A stretch of 64,000 nt of DNA from Urophycis tenuis (GCA_036785325.1 JAXIVH010000015.1:152501-216500), one strand, 5' to 3'; numbered from the stretch's first letter, positions 42,461-53,070 are shown. Notes: generated from the sequence alone by a model not told the origin. A program made the numbers and translations.

Positions 42461-44345
42461 CGAGACTTCCAGACAGTCGCCTCTACAACCTGACTCTTCC
42501 GGAGAAGGGGGCAATGGACCGTTATCTCACGGAATGCCTGGCCGAGGGTCTCATCCGTCCCTCACGTTCCCCGGTGGCAGCGGGGTTCTTCTTCGTCAAG
42601 AAGAAAGGGGGCGACCTTCGGCCCTGTATTGACTTTCGGGGGCTGAACAACATCACCACCAGGAACCAGTACCCTCTCCCCCTCATGAGCGCCAACTTCG
42701 AACCCCTCCTTCAGGCGAACATCTTCACGAAGTTGGACCTCCGCAATGCCTACCACCTGGTCCGGATCCGGGAGGGGGATGAGTGGAAGACTGCGTTCAA
42801 GACCCCTCGTGGCCACTACGAGTACCTGGTGATGCCCTTCGGGCTAACCAATGCCCCCGGAGTCTTCCAAGAGATGATGAATGACATCCTCCGTGACATG
42901 CTGGATATATTTGTTGTCCTGTATCTGGATGACATCTTAGTATTCTCCCGGAGCCTTGAGGAACACACCCAACATGTTCGCCTGGTCATCCAACGCCTGC
43001 TGGAGAACCGGCTCTACCTCAAGGCTGAGAAGTGCATCTTCCACGCCCCCTCCGTTGAGTTTCTGGGTCTCATTGTGAAGGCTGGGCAGACCCAACCAGA
43101 CCCCCGGAAGATCCAGAGCATCATAGAGTGGCCGCAGCCCACCAATAGGAAGCAGCTCCAGAGTTTCCTGGGCTTTTCAAATTTCTACCGGCGATTTGTC
43201 CGGAACTACAGCCAAGTAGCTGCCCCCTTGACGGCCCTCACATCCACTCTGCACCCTTTTACCTGGACACCAGCGGCCAGTGTGGCCTTCGCCGACCTCA
43301 AGAGGCGTTTCACCTCCGCTCCAATCCTGACCAACCCAGACCCTTCAAGGCCCTTTGTGGTAGAGGTGGACGCTTCAGATACCGGCATCGGGGGGGTCCT
43401 GTCACAACAGTCAGCTGCTGACCAGAAGCTTCACCCCAGTGCCTTCTTCTCACGTCGTTACACCCCCGCCGAGACCAACTACGACATTGGTAACAGAGAG
43501 CTGCTGGCTGTTGTAGGGGCTTTCGAAGAGTGGCGGCACTGGCTGGAGGGCGCGGAGCATCCTGTCACGGTCTGGACAGACCACCGCAACCTTACCTACC
43601 TCCGTACGGCCAAGCGGCTGAACTCCCACCAGGCGCGCTGGGCCCTGTTCCTCGGCCGGTTTAACTTCCACATCACATACCGGCCAGGAACCAAGAACAC
43701 CAAGGCCGACGCACTGTCCCGAGTCCATTCGGTGGAGAAGGACCCCATCTCCCCCGCTGCCATCCTCCCTGCTTCCCAGGTGATCGGGGCCATCACCATG
43801 AACATCGAGGCCGTCGTCAAGCGGGCTCAACGCACCCAGCCTGACCCCCGCACGGGTCCACAGAACCGCCTCTTCGTGCCCGATCGTGCCAGGTCCCAGG
43901 TCCTGCAGTGGGGACATGCCAGCCGGTTCGCGTGTCATCCCGGAGTTCACCGTACTCTGTCCTTCCTGCGTCGGAGGTTCTGGTGGCCCACCATGTTGGC
44001 GGATGTGAGGGAGTTTGTCATAGCCTGTCCGGTCTGTGCTCGAAGCAAGCCCTCTCATCAGCCACCGGCTGGCTTGCTCCATCCCCTGCCAGTTCCCCAG
44101 AGACCTTGGTCCCACATTGCGGTGGATTTTGTAACCGGTCTGCCCCTCTCTCATGAGAACACCACTGTGCTCACTGTCGTAGATCGGTTCTCTAAGGCGG
44201 TGCACCTCATCGCCCTCCCTAAGCTCCCTTCCTCACTGGAGACTGCGGAGCTCCTGATGCAGCATGTCTACCGCCTCCACGGCCTACCCTCAGACATCGT
44301 CAGTGACCGCGGACCCCAGTTTACCTCTGCCTGTCATCGGGCTAC
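42461..44345 (+). pseudogene. Element H reverse transcriptase, RNase H and integrase (first part)
   Basis: Continues in frame from 36058. It has the RT segments GGLRPCIDFRGLN-type (GGDLRPCIDFRGLNNIT), FTKLDLRNAYHLVRI, MPFGLTNAPGVFQ and the catalytic VVLYLDDILVFS. RNase H follows (EVDASDTGIGGVL, VWTDHRNLTYL, TKADALSRVHS). The integrase has a zinc site (ACPVCARSK), D in VDFVTGLPL and D in VSDRGPQFTS. Near 44330 a deletion of roughly 40 bp shifts the frame, and the old frame reaches a stop at 44476-44478. Confidence 0.93.
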
Positions 44346-45158
44346 CACCCTCAATCGAACGGCCAAGCGGAGAGGAGCAACCAAAGTCTGGAGACGGCCC
44401 TCCGCTGCATCTCTGCTCTCCACCCCTCCTCCTGGAGCAAGGACCTACCCTGGGTGGAGTACTCACTCAATGCCATGACCAGTTCGGCTACTGGGAAATC
44501 TCCATTCGAGTGCTCTCTTGGCTACCAACCTCCCCTCTTCTCACTGCAGGAGGAGGAGGCCACAGTCCCATCAGTGCAGGCGCATCTCCGTCGGTGTCGT
44601 CAGGTGTGGGGAGCGGTGCGCACAGCCCTGGGTAGAGCTACTGAACGCGCTCGTCGGGGGGCTAACCAGCATCGGACCCCTGCTCCGGAGTACCAGGTGG
44701 GCCAACAAGTGTGGCTTTCCACTGCCGATCTCCCGCTCCAGGCAACCTCTGGGAAGCTGGCGTCAAGATACATCGGCCCATATGAGATTGAGCGCATCAT
44801 CAACCCCGTCGCCGTCCGCCTCAACCTTCCCATGTCCCTGCGACGGGTCCATCCGGCATTCCACGTGTCCAAGATCAAGCCATATTCCTCGAGCCCACTC
44901 TCACCTACCCCCCCAGCTCCACCCCCCCCTCAGATGGTCGATGGCCACCCCCAGTGGCTGGTCCGGCGGTTGCTGAAGGTTCGTCGCCAAGGCCGCGGTT
45001 TCCAGTATCTGGTGGACTGGAAGGGGTATGGTCCAGAGGAACGGAGCTGGGTGTCCCGCCGGCTGATCATGAATCCGGATCTCCTCCGCGACTTCTATCG
45101 TGCCCATCCTGAGGCCCCTGGACGGTCGCCAGGGGGCTCCCGTCGGGGGGGGGGGGGG
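44346..45158 (+). pseudogene. Element H integrase C-terminal part with chromodomain
   Basis: In the shifted frame the integrase continues with GYHPQSNGQAERSNQ (third catalytic residue E), WVEYSLNAM, KSPFECSLGYQPP, the GPYEIERIINPVAVRL segment and VHPAFHVSKIKPY. A chromodomain follows (QWLVRRLLKVRR, FQYLVDWKGYGPEERSWV), which places H among the chromoviruses, where this domain directs integration to marked chromatin. The open frame runs on past the pol end into the LTR. Confidence 0.9.
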
Positions 45159-45161
45159 TCC
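45144..45161 (+). promoter_or_regulatory. Polypurine tract of element H
   Basis: A run of 14 G followed by TCC, immediately before the TG of the 3' LTR. Confidence 0.75.
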
Positions 45162-45639
45162 TGTTACGGTTTCACCTCCACATCCCCTCCCTGCCTCCAT
45201 AACTCACACCTACCGCACTCGTTCCCAACGAGCTGGCACCCAGCAGAGCACAGGTGCTCCCAATGGAGCTGATCAGGGGAACGAGCCACAGTTGGGAACT
45301 TCACACCTGCTTCCAATAATCACCTCACCTTGCTGCCTACAAAGACCCGGGTCTTCCACTCACACATCGCCAGATCTCTTGATAGATACGCCTGGCAAGT
45401 ATATCGCTGACTTTGCTATTCGCTCATGCTGAATCTAATTCCTTTGTCTGGTTTGACGCTTCATGCATGTATTCTCATCCACGTCCTCTGTGTTCCCACA
45501 GAACCTGCCCAGGTGTGCCAGCTGAACCCAGGCATCTTGCCTGCTCCATCTCCACCCCTGATCATTAAATAAAACGCCCTGTGAGGCATTCATCCTCTCC
45601 TGGCCGTGCGCTTGCTTCCTAACTAACACCACCGTTACA
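45162..45639 (+). mobile_element. 3' LTR of element H
   Basis: 478 bp, TGTTACGGTTTCACC to CACCACCGTTACA. AATAAA lies at about 45567 (CATTAAATAAAACG). The 5' LTR and gag are missing from the window. Confidence 0.88.
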
Positions 45640-46502
45640 CCTCTTGGTCGAATTCATCAGTTTACAGTTTTTGTCGTACAGCACAGAGAATGTTTTCATA
45701 AATATATCATATGCTTCATTGACATCATTAACATATATTCCATCCCAATTTTGGTTTTTAAGGTCTTCTTTTAGTGCCTCTAATGCTTTCTTAGATTTGT
45801 TTCTTGCTCATTTTTTGTGGTGGTTTCCTTGATATTATAGCAATAATTTTCATGTACAGCAAAAACAGGTAAATGATCACTTACATCAGTAATTAAGATC
45901 CCACTCACTACTTTTCCATCAATTATGTTTGTAAATATTTTGTCAATTAGGTTTAGATATCATTGGAAATAGACCCAGACCATACATTGCATTTGTAAAA
46001 TCATATAAAGAGTTAAGTTCACCAGGATTATACATATCAATGTTGAAATCACCACACAAAAAATACTTCTTTAGTATGGTTTTGATCAAACATCTCTATT
46101 ATAATATCAGTAAATGACTCTGCACTGGTTCCTGGGGCTCTATAGACACAGCTCACAAATACATTTTTTGATTTCTCATTTACTATTTCCACATTTATAA
46201 TTTCCATTACGTTATCAACCACCGCTGTCATATTACAAACAACTTTACACCTCAAGGATGAGTTGATATACAAAGCTACCCCCACCTCTTTTATTTCTTC
46301 TATTTACATTATATAAGTCATATCCTTCAATCTGAAGTTCATCTAACTCATCATTCTTTATCCATGTTTCAGACACAGCAATTATAGTAAAGTTTTCTTT
46401 GAACTGTCTTAAGTAATCTTTTATTTTGGGTAAGTTACAATTTAAGCTTCTGCTGTTAAAGTGAATGATAGATAGGTTTCCCTTCATCATTATCTTATTC
46501 AT
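45640..46502 (-). pseudogene. ORF2 endonuclease of a two-ORF LINE, truncated
   Basis: Overlapping minus frames (46502-46245, 46285-46049 and degraded sequence to 45640) give an APE-type endonuclease: LSIIHFNSRSLNCN, VSETWIKND, GVALYINSSLRCK, VSCVYRAPGTS, then GDFNIDMYN and DVSDHLPVF in the degraded part. Frameshifts near 46265 and 46050, plus later stops, disable it. The reverse transcriptase is missing; sequence ends flush with the LTR of element H. The style is that of L2-like LINEs. Confidence 0.75.
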
Positions 46503-46627
46503 AAATTGGTTCTCAGTGTAATAATCACATCCATTGCTGTCAAGGATTGATAAATTGTGGTCTGTATCCCTATCTTATCATCTAAATCCTCTACTAAGCT
46601 AGCACAAGTGTCCATGTTTCAGTGTTA

Positions 46628-47556
46628 GGCCCAATCTCAATTCTCTATCTTACCCCTTCCCCTTCCCCTTGGCCCTTGAAACAGAGGGGTAAGGGCTACA
46701 TGCCCCTATGAATTGAGACAACACTCGTTACGGTTACGTCATCATACATTGACGACAAAATATTGACAATTTGTTATAGGCCTACACACTGCATGGTGTT
46801 TTGTATCTTTTTCAGTTAATACGGTTTTGAATTTCATTGATGTTCAGAAACAATGTCTTTGTTAACCAACATGTCTTTATTTACAATTATGAATGGCTAC
46901 AACATTGAACACATGACTCACTCCCACATTTGCTTTGAAGCGTATTTTGATTTAGCGTATTTTGATTTCGGACATTTCTGCTCGTTTTCGTGTCGAAAAC
47001 GTATCAGCTGCCGGGTTTCCTCCGGCGTTCCTGTGTGAAAAAGGACGATATATGTAAAGCACGTATCGATTTGTCTCTAATTGTATACACTGTTATCAAA
47101 CGGAATTCGCTGCTAATTGTGTTTAGTAAACTAGACATGCATGGAGTTCATTGCTAGTCAGAGAAATGTAACTTTGTGCATTCAGCAATGTAACGTTCGC
47201 ATACCGATTTTCGAAAAAGTTTCGATTAAGAATATGGTTGCAAATATATAGGTACAGGACTGTTTAGAGCACAAAACAACACTTTCGTAAATTTTAAATA
47301 AATAATTTCAGCCGAAAATACTTAGACTCTCGTTGAGATCTGGCCGCGATTGTTGCCGGTTGCGCATTGTAATGGGTACCCCTTGGTTTCAAGTAAGCTC
47401 CCGATCTCATTTGGTTTCAAGGGGTGTATACCCCTTCCCCTTAGCCCTTCCCCTCGGTCGAAAAGAGAATTGAGACAGCCCTTGGTCTCACGTGAACGCG
47501 CAAAACCATTGGAAGGGGTAAGGGGAAGGGCTAAGATAGAGAATTGAGATTCAGCA
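46628..47556. mobile_element. Harbinger-like MITE
   Basis: A 929-bp non-coding element. Both ends share AATCTCAATTCTCTATCTTA inverted, followed by CCCTTCCCCTT runs, and TTA lies at 46625-46627 and 47557-47559. A 3-bp TTA duplication with such ends fits PIF/Harbinger-type elements. The outermost few bases of the two ends differ. No transposase frame. About 80 bp of its interior recur at 20437-20520. It sits between ORF2 and ORF1 of the LINE. Confidence 0.75.
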
Positions 47557-47559
47557 TTA

Positions 47560-47912
47560 GTATCATTACTGTATCATTATCTGTGTCCTAGCCGTTGTTA
47601 TTCCAGGTCTATTCATATGTTGTACCTGGAATACCCATATAAATTTGCACATCTTGCACCTTGCACTTTCCGCATATTTGCACTATCTATCTATTTTGCA
47701 TTTTGCACCATGAACAGCTATCAAGGACACTCGTATGCATACAGGTTCTCACTCGTCACCGACCTGACTTAAGAGCTCGTATTTAATCTAATTTATTGTT
47801 TATTGTGTATTGACTTTAGCCAGGCTCTTACTGCACATCTATCCCCTGTACTGCTGGTCACTGTGAATTTCTCCTAAGGGGGATTAATAAAGGAATATCT
47901 TATCTTATCTTA
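47560..47912 (+). mobile_element. 3' end of a plus-strand LINE (5'-truncated)
   Basis: Non-coding sequence with TTTGCACTATCTATC, then GTGAATTTCTCCTAAGGGGGATTAATAAAGG, and a TATCT/TTATC tail (47896-47912). This 3' UTR with a pentamer tail is typical of Rex1/L2-type fish LINEs. It is opposite in strand to the host LINE. Confidence 0.65.
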
Positions 47913-47963
47913 AACACAGTTAGAACTCTGGCAATGATACTTCCTGGTGACCTCAGCATGTTC

Positions 47964-48671
47964 TCATTTATATTGTTCAAGGTCTTTTAGTTCTCTTATC
48001 ATAATCACCTTTGCTTCCTCTGGTGTTCCCTTCAGCCGGATCATTACTTTACAGTTTCTTGTCCATGTTGCTTGAATTTTGTTCAGTTTTCTCAAGAACC
48101 GTGCCTGTCTAGCGATTTCAGCATTCTTTTTCGTTAGATGTTCATTTATGTACACACCTGTTCCTTTCAGATATTTTGCTTGTCTCAACAGGTCAATTTT
48201 ATGCTTTCGGTTCGCAAAGCGAACCACTATTGCCGGTTTTGTTTTACTGTTCAGACGAGGAAGAGTATGGCATGCTGCAACACTGTTTGGATGAATGATT
48301 ATATCTTTGCTTTCAAGAAATTTCATTACTTGCCGTTCCAGTGTTTGCAGCTCCTCTGTTGGTGCATCCTCCCCGTCTTTGCTCTTGCCTGTTGTAGTGC
48401 TGGCATAGCTCCGATGAGTAGTGTCTAGACCGCTTATAATTACATCCTCCATTCTTGTGTACTGCTCCAAGTCTTCAACCCTTCTTTCCAAGTCATTAAT
48501 TTTATTGTCCTTTTCTTTTATTATATTCCTTAGCTGCTTGATTTCGCCCACCAAATCAAGCAACATTTGCTGTTTAGCCACTTTGCTCAGCTCATCTGAC
48601 ATGAAGTTGAGCGATTTCTTAATCTCCTCTAATTCATCTTCAAGTGCGACAGTGTTTTTCCTTGGTGCCAT
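47964..48671 (-). CDS. LINE ORF1 protein (coiled coil plus RRM-like domain)
   Basis: An open minus frame of 235 codons. Residues about 10-80 are a coiled coil (LEEIKKSLNFMSDELSKVAK, IKQLRNIIKEKDNKINDLER). Then EQYTRMEDVIISGL begins an RRM-like, RNA-binding region containing KPAIVVRFANRKHKIDLLRQ, and a basic tail follows (RQARFLRKLNKIQATWTR). ORF1 proteins of L2- and L1-type LINEs trimerise and bind element RNA. Its ORF2 lies downstream on minus (46502 onward), separated by the MITE and the LINE 3' end. The frame is intact although ORF2 is not. Confidence 0.8.
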   Translation of the reverse strand: MAPRKNTVALEDELEEIKKSLNFMSDELSKVAKQQMLLDLVGEIKQLRNIIKEKDNKINDLERRVEDLEQYTRMEDVIISGLDTTHRSYASTTTGKSKDGEDAPTEELQTLERQVMKFLESKDIIIHPNSVAACHTLPRLNSKTKPAIVVRFANRKHKIDLLRQAKYLKGTGVYINEHLTKKNAEIARQARFLRKLNKIQATWTRNCKVMIRLKGTPEEAKVIMIRELKDLEQYK

Positions 48672-48714
48672 GATGTAGCAGATTGTTGTTGGATCCCAGC
48701 GTAGTTAACTGGGG

Positions 48715-49440
48715 GCTTTGGCCTGGCCTGGTGGTGGATGGCTAGAGCCTGGTGGTGGATGGTTGGAGCCTCTGGCCTGGTCTGGTGGTGGATGGTTGGA
48801 GCCTCTGGCCTCCACTAGTGGTGGATGGCTGTAGCCTAGCCTGATGGTGGATGGCTGTAGCCTAGCCTGATGATGGACGGCTGGAGCCTCTGGCCTCCAC
48901 TAGTGGTGGATGGCTGTAGCCTAGCCTGATGGTGGATGGCTGGAGACTTTGGCCTCCACTAGTGGTGGATGGCTGTAGCTTAGCCTGGTGGTGGATGGCT
49001 GGAGCCTCTGGCCTCCACTAGTGGTGGATGGCTGTAGCCTAGCCTGGTGGTGGATGGCTGGAGCCTCTGGCCTGGCCTGGTGGTGGATGGTTGGAGCCTC
49101 TGGCCTCCACTAGTGGTGGATGGCTGTAGCCTAGCCTGATGGTGGATGGCTGTAGCCTAGCCTGGTGGTGGATGGTTGGAGCCTCTGGCCTCCACTAGTG
49201 GTGGATGGCTGTAGCCTAGCCTGGTGGTGGATGGTTGGAGCCTCTGGCCTCCACTAGTGGTGGATGGCTGTAGCCTAGCCTGGTGGTGGATGGTTGGAGC
49301 CTCTGGCCTCCACTAGTGGTGGATGGCTGTAGCCTAGCCTGATGGTGGATGGCTGTAGCCTAGCCTGGTGGTGGATGGCTGGAGCCTCTGGCCTCCACTA
49401 GTGGTGGATGGCTGTAGCCTAGCCTGGCGGTGGATGGCTA
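48715..49440 (-). repeat. Minisatellite in the LINE 5' region
   Basis: About 725 bp built from two alternating modules: TGGTGGATGGCTGTAGCCTA(GCC) and TGGTGGATGGCTGGAGCCTC(TGG), the second often followed by CCTCCACTAG. Modules are about 25-35 bp and copies are nearly identical. The array starts about 45 bp upstream of the ORF1 ATG and ends at the provirus LTR. Confidence 0.92.
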
Positions 49441-49450
49441 TAATTTAAGA

Positions 49451-49819
49451 TGAAGTTGTTTATTGGTCTCGTAGGCCTACGAGGAGAAGCAGAGGATTTC
49501 ATCGAGCAAGAGATTTGTGCGTGAATCTTCCTCAGTTGCTTCCCTGCTCCCGGAGACGCAGTGTATTATATACAAGTCCCAAATCGGAACAGCATGACAG
49601 GAATGTCCCATTCTGATTGGCTTATAATGTATAAAGATTACATGTTACTAAACAGATTTGACATGACGTAGCTGTATCCTTCAATCACTTTATGTTATGT
49701 CTCCAAGTTCCAGAGAGCCAGACCTAAAGTCGCCAAGAGGAATACAATCTTCACTATGTCCTTCTTCAGAAGGTCAGATCAACCTTACCGTACATTGCTA
49801 GATAACATTTTTCCTAACA
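49451..49819 (-). mobile_element. 3' LTR of a retrovirus-like provirus
   Basis: On minus it begins TGTTAGGAAAAATG and ends CAACTTCA. It has a CCAAT motif (GCCAATCAG), a TATATAATAC box near 49568 and AATAAA near its end (49460). A purine tract, AATAAGAGGGGATTG, precedes it on minus. With the integrase fragments below, it marks the 3' end of a provirus whose 5' part lies beyond 64000 or is lost. Confidence 0.75.
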
Positions 49820-50566
49820 ATCCCCTCTTATTGATCATAAGATCAATACACTATGATTTAGCACCATAAGGGTGAGGAAAACATCAGCCATCAGAATCAG
49901 AACACATCATCACACATTACAACAATTCAATTAAATCAAATGTACAATGTCATAAATGATTAATAAAAAATAAATGCATCAATGTTGATAAAGACGTAGA
50001 AGTAAAACACAGCTGAAAACAGAATCATGTGAGTCAAATAATATCATGATCTAACATTTACCCCTCTTATATAGCATATCAGCCTATCTAACATGCGAGC
50101 CATGAGTCCCACCTTCCCGTCAACTAGGACCACTGGAGGTAGACCCTCATTGGGATAAAGAGCCCCTAAAACACCGGAGCTTCAGAAGAGCTCATGGTGG
50201 AAGTCACAGCCACATGAACCTACTTACAGGAAGCCAACCCCCCCCCCCCCCCCCTCAATTTACTAGGGAGAGCAAACTAACTATTCTATGCGCTATTCCT
50301 GCTATTCCTGCGCTAACTATTCTGCATGGAGCTAGACCTACGGGAAAAACCTCAATATCACAGTCACAATCTATACCCCACAGTCTACTCTCTTCCAGAT
50401 TAAATAAGGGTGTAAACTCACTTGATACAACACATGAATCCATAACAGTAGTATATGAAGATACATAACATTTCAGTGTGGCAATTATAAGCAATCAGTA
50501 TCAGACTAGACGTATGAAGGTAAAATATGAAACTTTCAAAGTGGAATTACAGAATGATCAGTAGTA
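49820..50566 (-). other. Provirus 3' region, decayed
   Basis: Non-LTR provirus sequence between the env-like frame and the LTR. One 79-codon minus frame (50494-50255) has several Cys but no motif I recognise. A run of about 17 C lies at 50233-50252. No intact envelope surface or transmembrane unit can be seen, so most of env is deleted or unrecognisable. Confidence 0.5.
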
Positions 50567-50986
50567 TCAGCTGACAGGAGGAGAGTTCTTCAACTCATGT
50601 GCTTTCACACAGTAGAGAGTCACCGACCAGGGAGAGGTTACTAGCACATACAAAGCCTGGCAGCACGGATCCATCTCTTCTTCCATAGGATCCGCAGGAT
50701 CCCTCTGCTGAGAGCTTCCCCTCTTCGGCAGCTCGAAATCAACGTCATCGGAGGTTGGATAACCTTCCACCTTACTCTGATGGTTCTTCACCTGTAACCA
50801 GAGTAGAAAAGATCCCCAGAGGAGAACAAAGAGAAGAGCTCCTCCGATCACGAGCCAGAATGAGCCGCCCTCTCGACCTAGTCTTTCGGGGCAAGTCTGC
50901 ACCTTGTCGCATGCACCCATTCTGGTTTCCCCTTGACTTTCAGCGCTGTCCTTGTCCACAGCAATACCTGATACGGACCCTTCCAC
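50567..50986 (-). pseudogene. Possible env leader or short membrane protein of the provirus
   Basis: A 139-codon minus frame with one strong hydrophobic segment (FWLVIGGALLFVLLWGSFLL, about residues 43-62) and charged flanks. Its start overlaps the integrase C-terminus in another frame, as an envelope start does in many retroviruses. It lacks a recognisable surface domain, cleavage site or fusion peptide. It may be an envelope remnant or chance; evidence is positional only. Confidence 0.4.
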
Positions 50987-51571
50987 CTAGGAGACAAAGA
51001 CACTTTGTCCAAAGACTCCATTAGTACAAAATCTCCTTCTCTGAAAGAGTGTATGGGCTCATCTGAAGGTCCTGGGAGTCTGTCTGCCACCTGTAAGTGA
51101 TATTTTCATAAGATTTCAGTTAGTCTTTTTACATAGTCAAACATGTAGTCATCTGTCCAAATCAGAGTGGTTTTGCTTGGTGTTAAGGGGGGGCTTACCC
51201 CAGTGGACCTGGGCCTGCCCATCAATACTTCATGTGGACTTAGTCCTGTTGTTGCATTTGGTGCACTCCTGATGGAGTACAACACCAAAGGCAATGTGTC
51301 AGGCCATTTTAAACCCGTTGCCATCATGGCTTTTGTCAGTCTTTCTTTGATGGTGGAATTCATTCTTTCTACCTGACCTGAACTTTGTGGATGATACGGG
51401 ACATGTAACTGCCAAGTGAACCCAAGAGCTTTTGAGAGAGCCTGCGTGATTTTTGAGACAAATGCTAGCCCTCTGTCACTGTCAATTGCTCGTGGAACTC
51501 CGAATCTTGGAATCAGTTCTTTCAGCAAACATTTCACAACAGTTCTCGCATCTTCTTTTCATGTTGGATAG
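50878..51571 (-). pseudogene. Provirus integrase, catalytic core end and C-terminal domain
   Basis: Minus frames 51537-51106 and 51090-50878 carry a retroviral integrase core: D in IDSDRGLAFVS, PYHPQSSGQVERMN with the catalytic E, an SPHEVLMGRP segment, and then the SH3-like C-terminal domain (REGDFVLMESL, WKGPYQVLL). The style is closest to gamma/epsilon-type retroviruses. Stops near 51560 and 51106 and the split by element K disable it. The upstream half is at 58783-59071. Confidence 0.85.
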
Positions 51572-51636
51572 TGAAAAGACTCCCTTCCACTTCCTTGGAT
51601 TCCACTCCATTTTTCCCACACACCTGGAGTGCACTG

Positions 51637-51680
51637 GTTCAAGCCAGCCACTCAGCAGCAGCTGAGTGGCTGGCTTGAAC
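51637..51680. repeat. Perfect 20-bp hairpin inside the K 5' LTR
   Basis: GTTCAAGCCAGCCACTCAGC (51637-51656), AGCA, then the exact reverse complement (51661-51680). The 3' LTR has only the left arm followed by AGCAGAACAGCTG, so the right arm was gained. Confidence 0.95.
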
Positions 51681-51813
51681 TCAGCTGACCACACCCCCCA
51701 CACCTGTTTCCTATAAATTGATGTTGAACCCTTCAGTCCTTCTTTCACCATGTGCCATGCTTCATGCTCCGGTGTGCGTCTTCAGTTAACGTGAGTTATT
51801 TCTCTTTTCCTTT

Positions 51814-52714
51814 TGTCACAGGACAGTTGGGACGGGTTTTATTGATTGTTTTATTGGGACTGGTTTTATTGATCGTTTTATTGTGTTTATTGTATATTTT
51901 AGAGTTTTATCATTGCATGTTTTTATTCTCTTGTGTGTTTTTAGTTGTGTTAAACTTATGTTTTAGATTTCCCCACTGCCTGTGAACGCACAACTTAAGA
52001 GAATGCACTGCACCTGCGAGGTTCTCCCGTTTTCCCCCAATCACCGGCGGAGGAGGAGGTCCCCGACCGGAAAAGGGAACGGAACAAAAGCTGTGGAGCC
52101 ACCGTGACGAGGAGAGCTTGGTTGGAGAGGGTAACAGGACGCCATAGGAGACCAGGAACCTCGAGTAGAGAAGACAACGGGAAACCCAGAACGCTACGCG
52201 CCTCACACTCGCAGCGGCAGGGCTTCAACGCTCTGCCTGGTGTGTGAGTACTCTTTGAGTTTATTAGTAGCGTTCTGGTGTGGCGTCTCCAGGAAAGGGT
52301 CGATTGTGTGGGAACAGACATACTGGCATACATTTTGTGTGTTCCAGGTGGCCTCCATTCTGGAAAGGACAGGCACTGGAGAAGACCAACAAGTCTCTCC
52401 TCCAACCTCGTGCACCATCTTGGTCTGGCTGAATCCCTCTTTCTTCTAAGACAGACTTCTCGTTTTATAGACAATATTCCTGCTGGTTTTTAACCTCTTT
52501 TAACTTGACTTTAACCATTTTAGCGGGTTTTTATCAGTTGGTTTTTATTGTCATTTTACGAACGAACTTTGTTAAAATAAATAACTGTATATACACTGGC
52601 ATCTCCGCCCTCTAGTTTTAATTGTCACCGTCGGTCTTCTCACCCGATTACCAGAATCTGCAACTGACCCATAATTACCTATCAATCACCTATTACCACA
52701 TTCCACTCCTTACA
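51814..52714 (+). mobile_element. Solo LTR inserted in the K 5' LTR
   Basis: A 901-bp block absent from the K 3' LTR begins TGTCACAGGAC and ends CTCCTTACA. It is flanked by CTTT at 51810-51813 and 52715-52718. It includes T-rich repeats (GGTTTTATTGATTGTTTTATTG) and AAAATAAATAAC near 52574, consistent with plus orientation. No coding sequence; family not identified. Confidence 0.85.
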
Positions 52715-53034
52715 CTTTGCCATGGTGGTCACCTGGCTAATGGATCTTCTCTACCAATTATGTTAAGTTAGAAGAATGTTTAAGATCATTTGTTTTGATA
52801 ATTTGTTCATTTGTATGGATTGTACACTAATTTATTTATCTTTGTTATTCCTTTGTGCAGCACATAACCTCTGAGAAACAAATAAATACTCCTGGTGTTG
52901 CTGCCAAATCCGCTCTGTCTCCTCATTGCTCCTCCCCCACTCCATACCTGGAAGTCCTCTGACAGGGACTCTGTCTGCTCCCCACGACCTAACCCCCCCC
53001 CAGAACCAGTCACTTCACCTAGCAGTTCTTATAA

Positions 53035-53052
53035 TGGTCCTTCGAGCCGGAT
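53035..53052 (+). promoter_or_regulatory. tRNA-Tyr primer-binding site of element K
   Basis: TGGTCCTTCGAGCCGGAT is complementary to the 3' end of eukaryotic tRNA-Tyr (..ATCCGGCTCGAAGGACCA). It begins one base after the 5' LTR. Confidence 0.8.
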
Positions 53053-53070
53053 TGGGGGCCAGGTGATACC

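Larger units (their letters stand above)
51572..53033 (+). mobile_element. 5' LTR of BEL-like element K, containing a solo LTR
   Basis: The LTR is TGAAAAGACTCC...GTTCTTATA, about 557 bp once the 51814-52714 insertion and its duplication are removed. It pairs with the 3' LTR at 58210-58782. GATAG flanks element K at 51567-51571 and 58783-58787. It carries TATAAATTG near 51713 and AAATAAATAC near 52880. A 20-bp inverted duplication absent from the 3' LTR lies at 51637-51680. Confidence 0.85.

Noticed and set aside
42276..42632. 118-codon frame with MISSSMLPRENERANPSGG start, also at 36264
   Set aside because: It reads through the Gmr1-like LTR; the repeat arises from the two LTRs.
46853..47038. 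61-codon frame inside the MITE
   Set aside because: No similarity to transposase motifs and too short to judge; the MITE is treated as non-coding.
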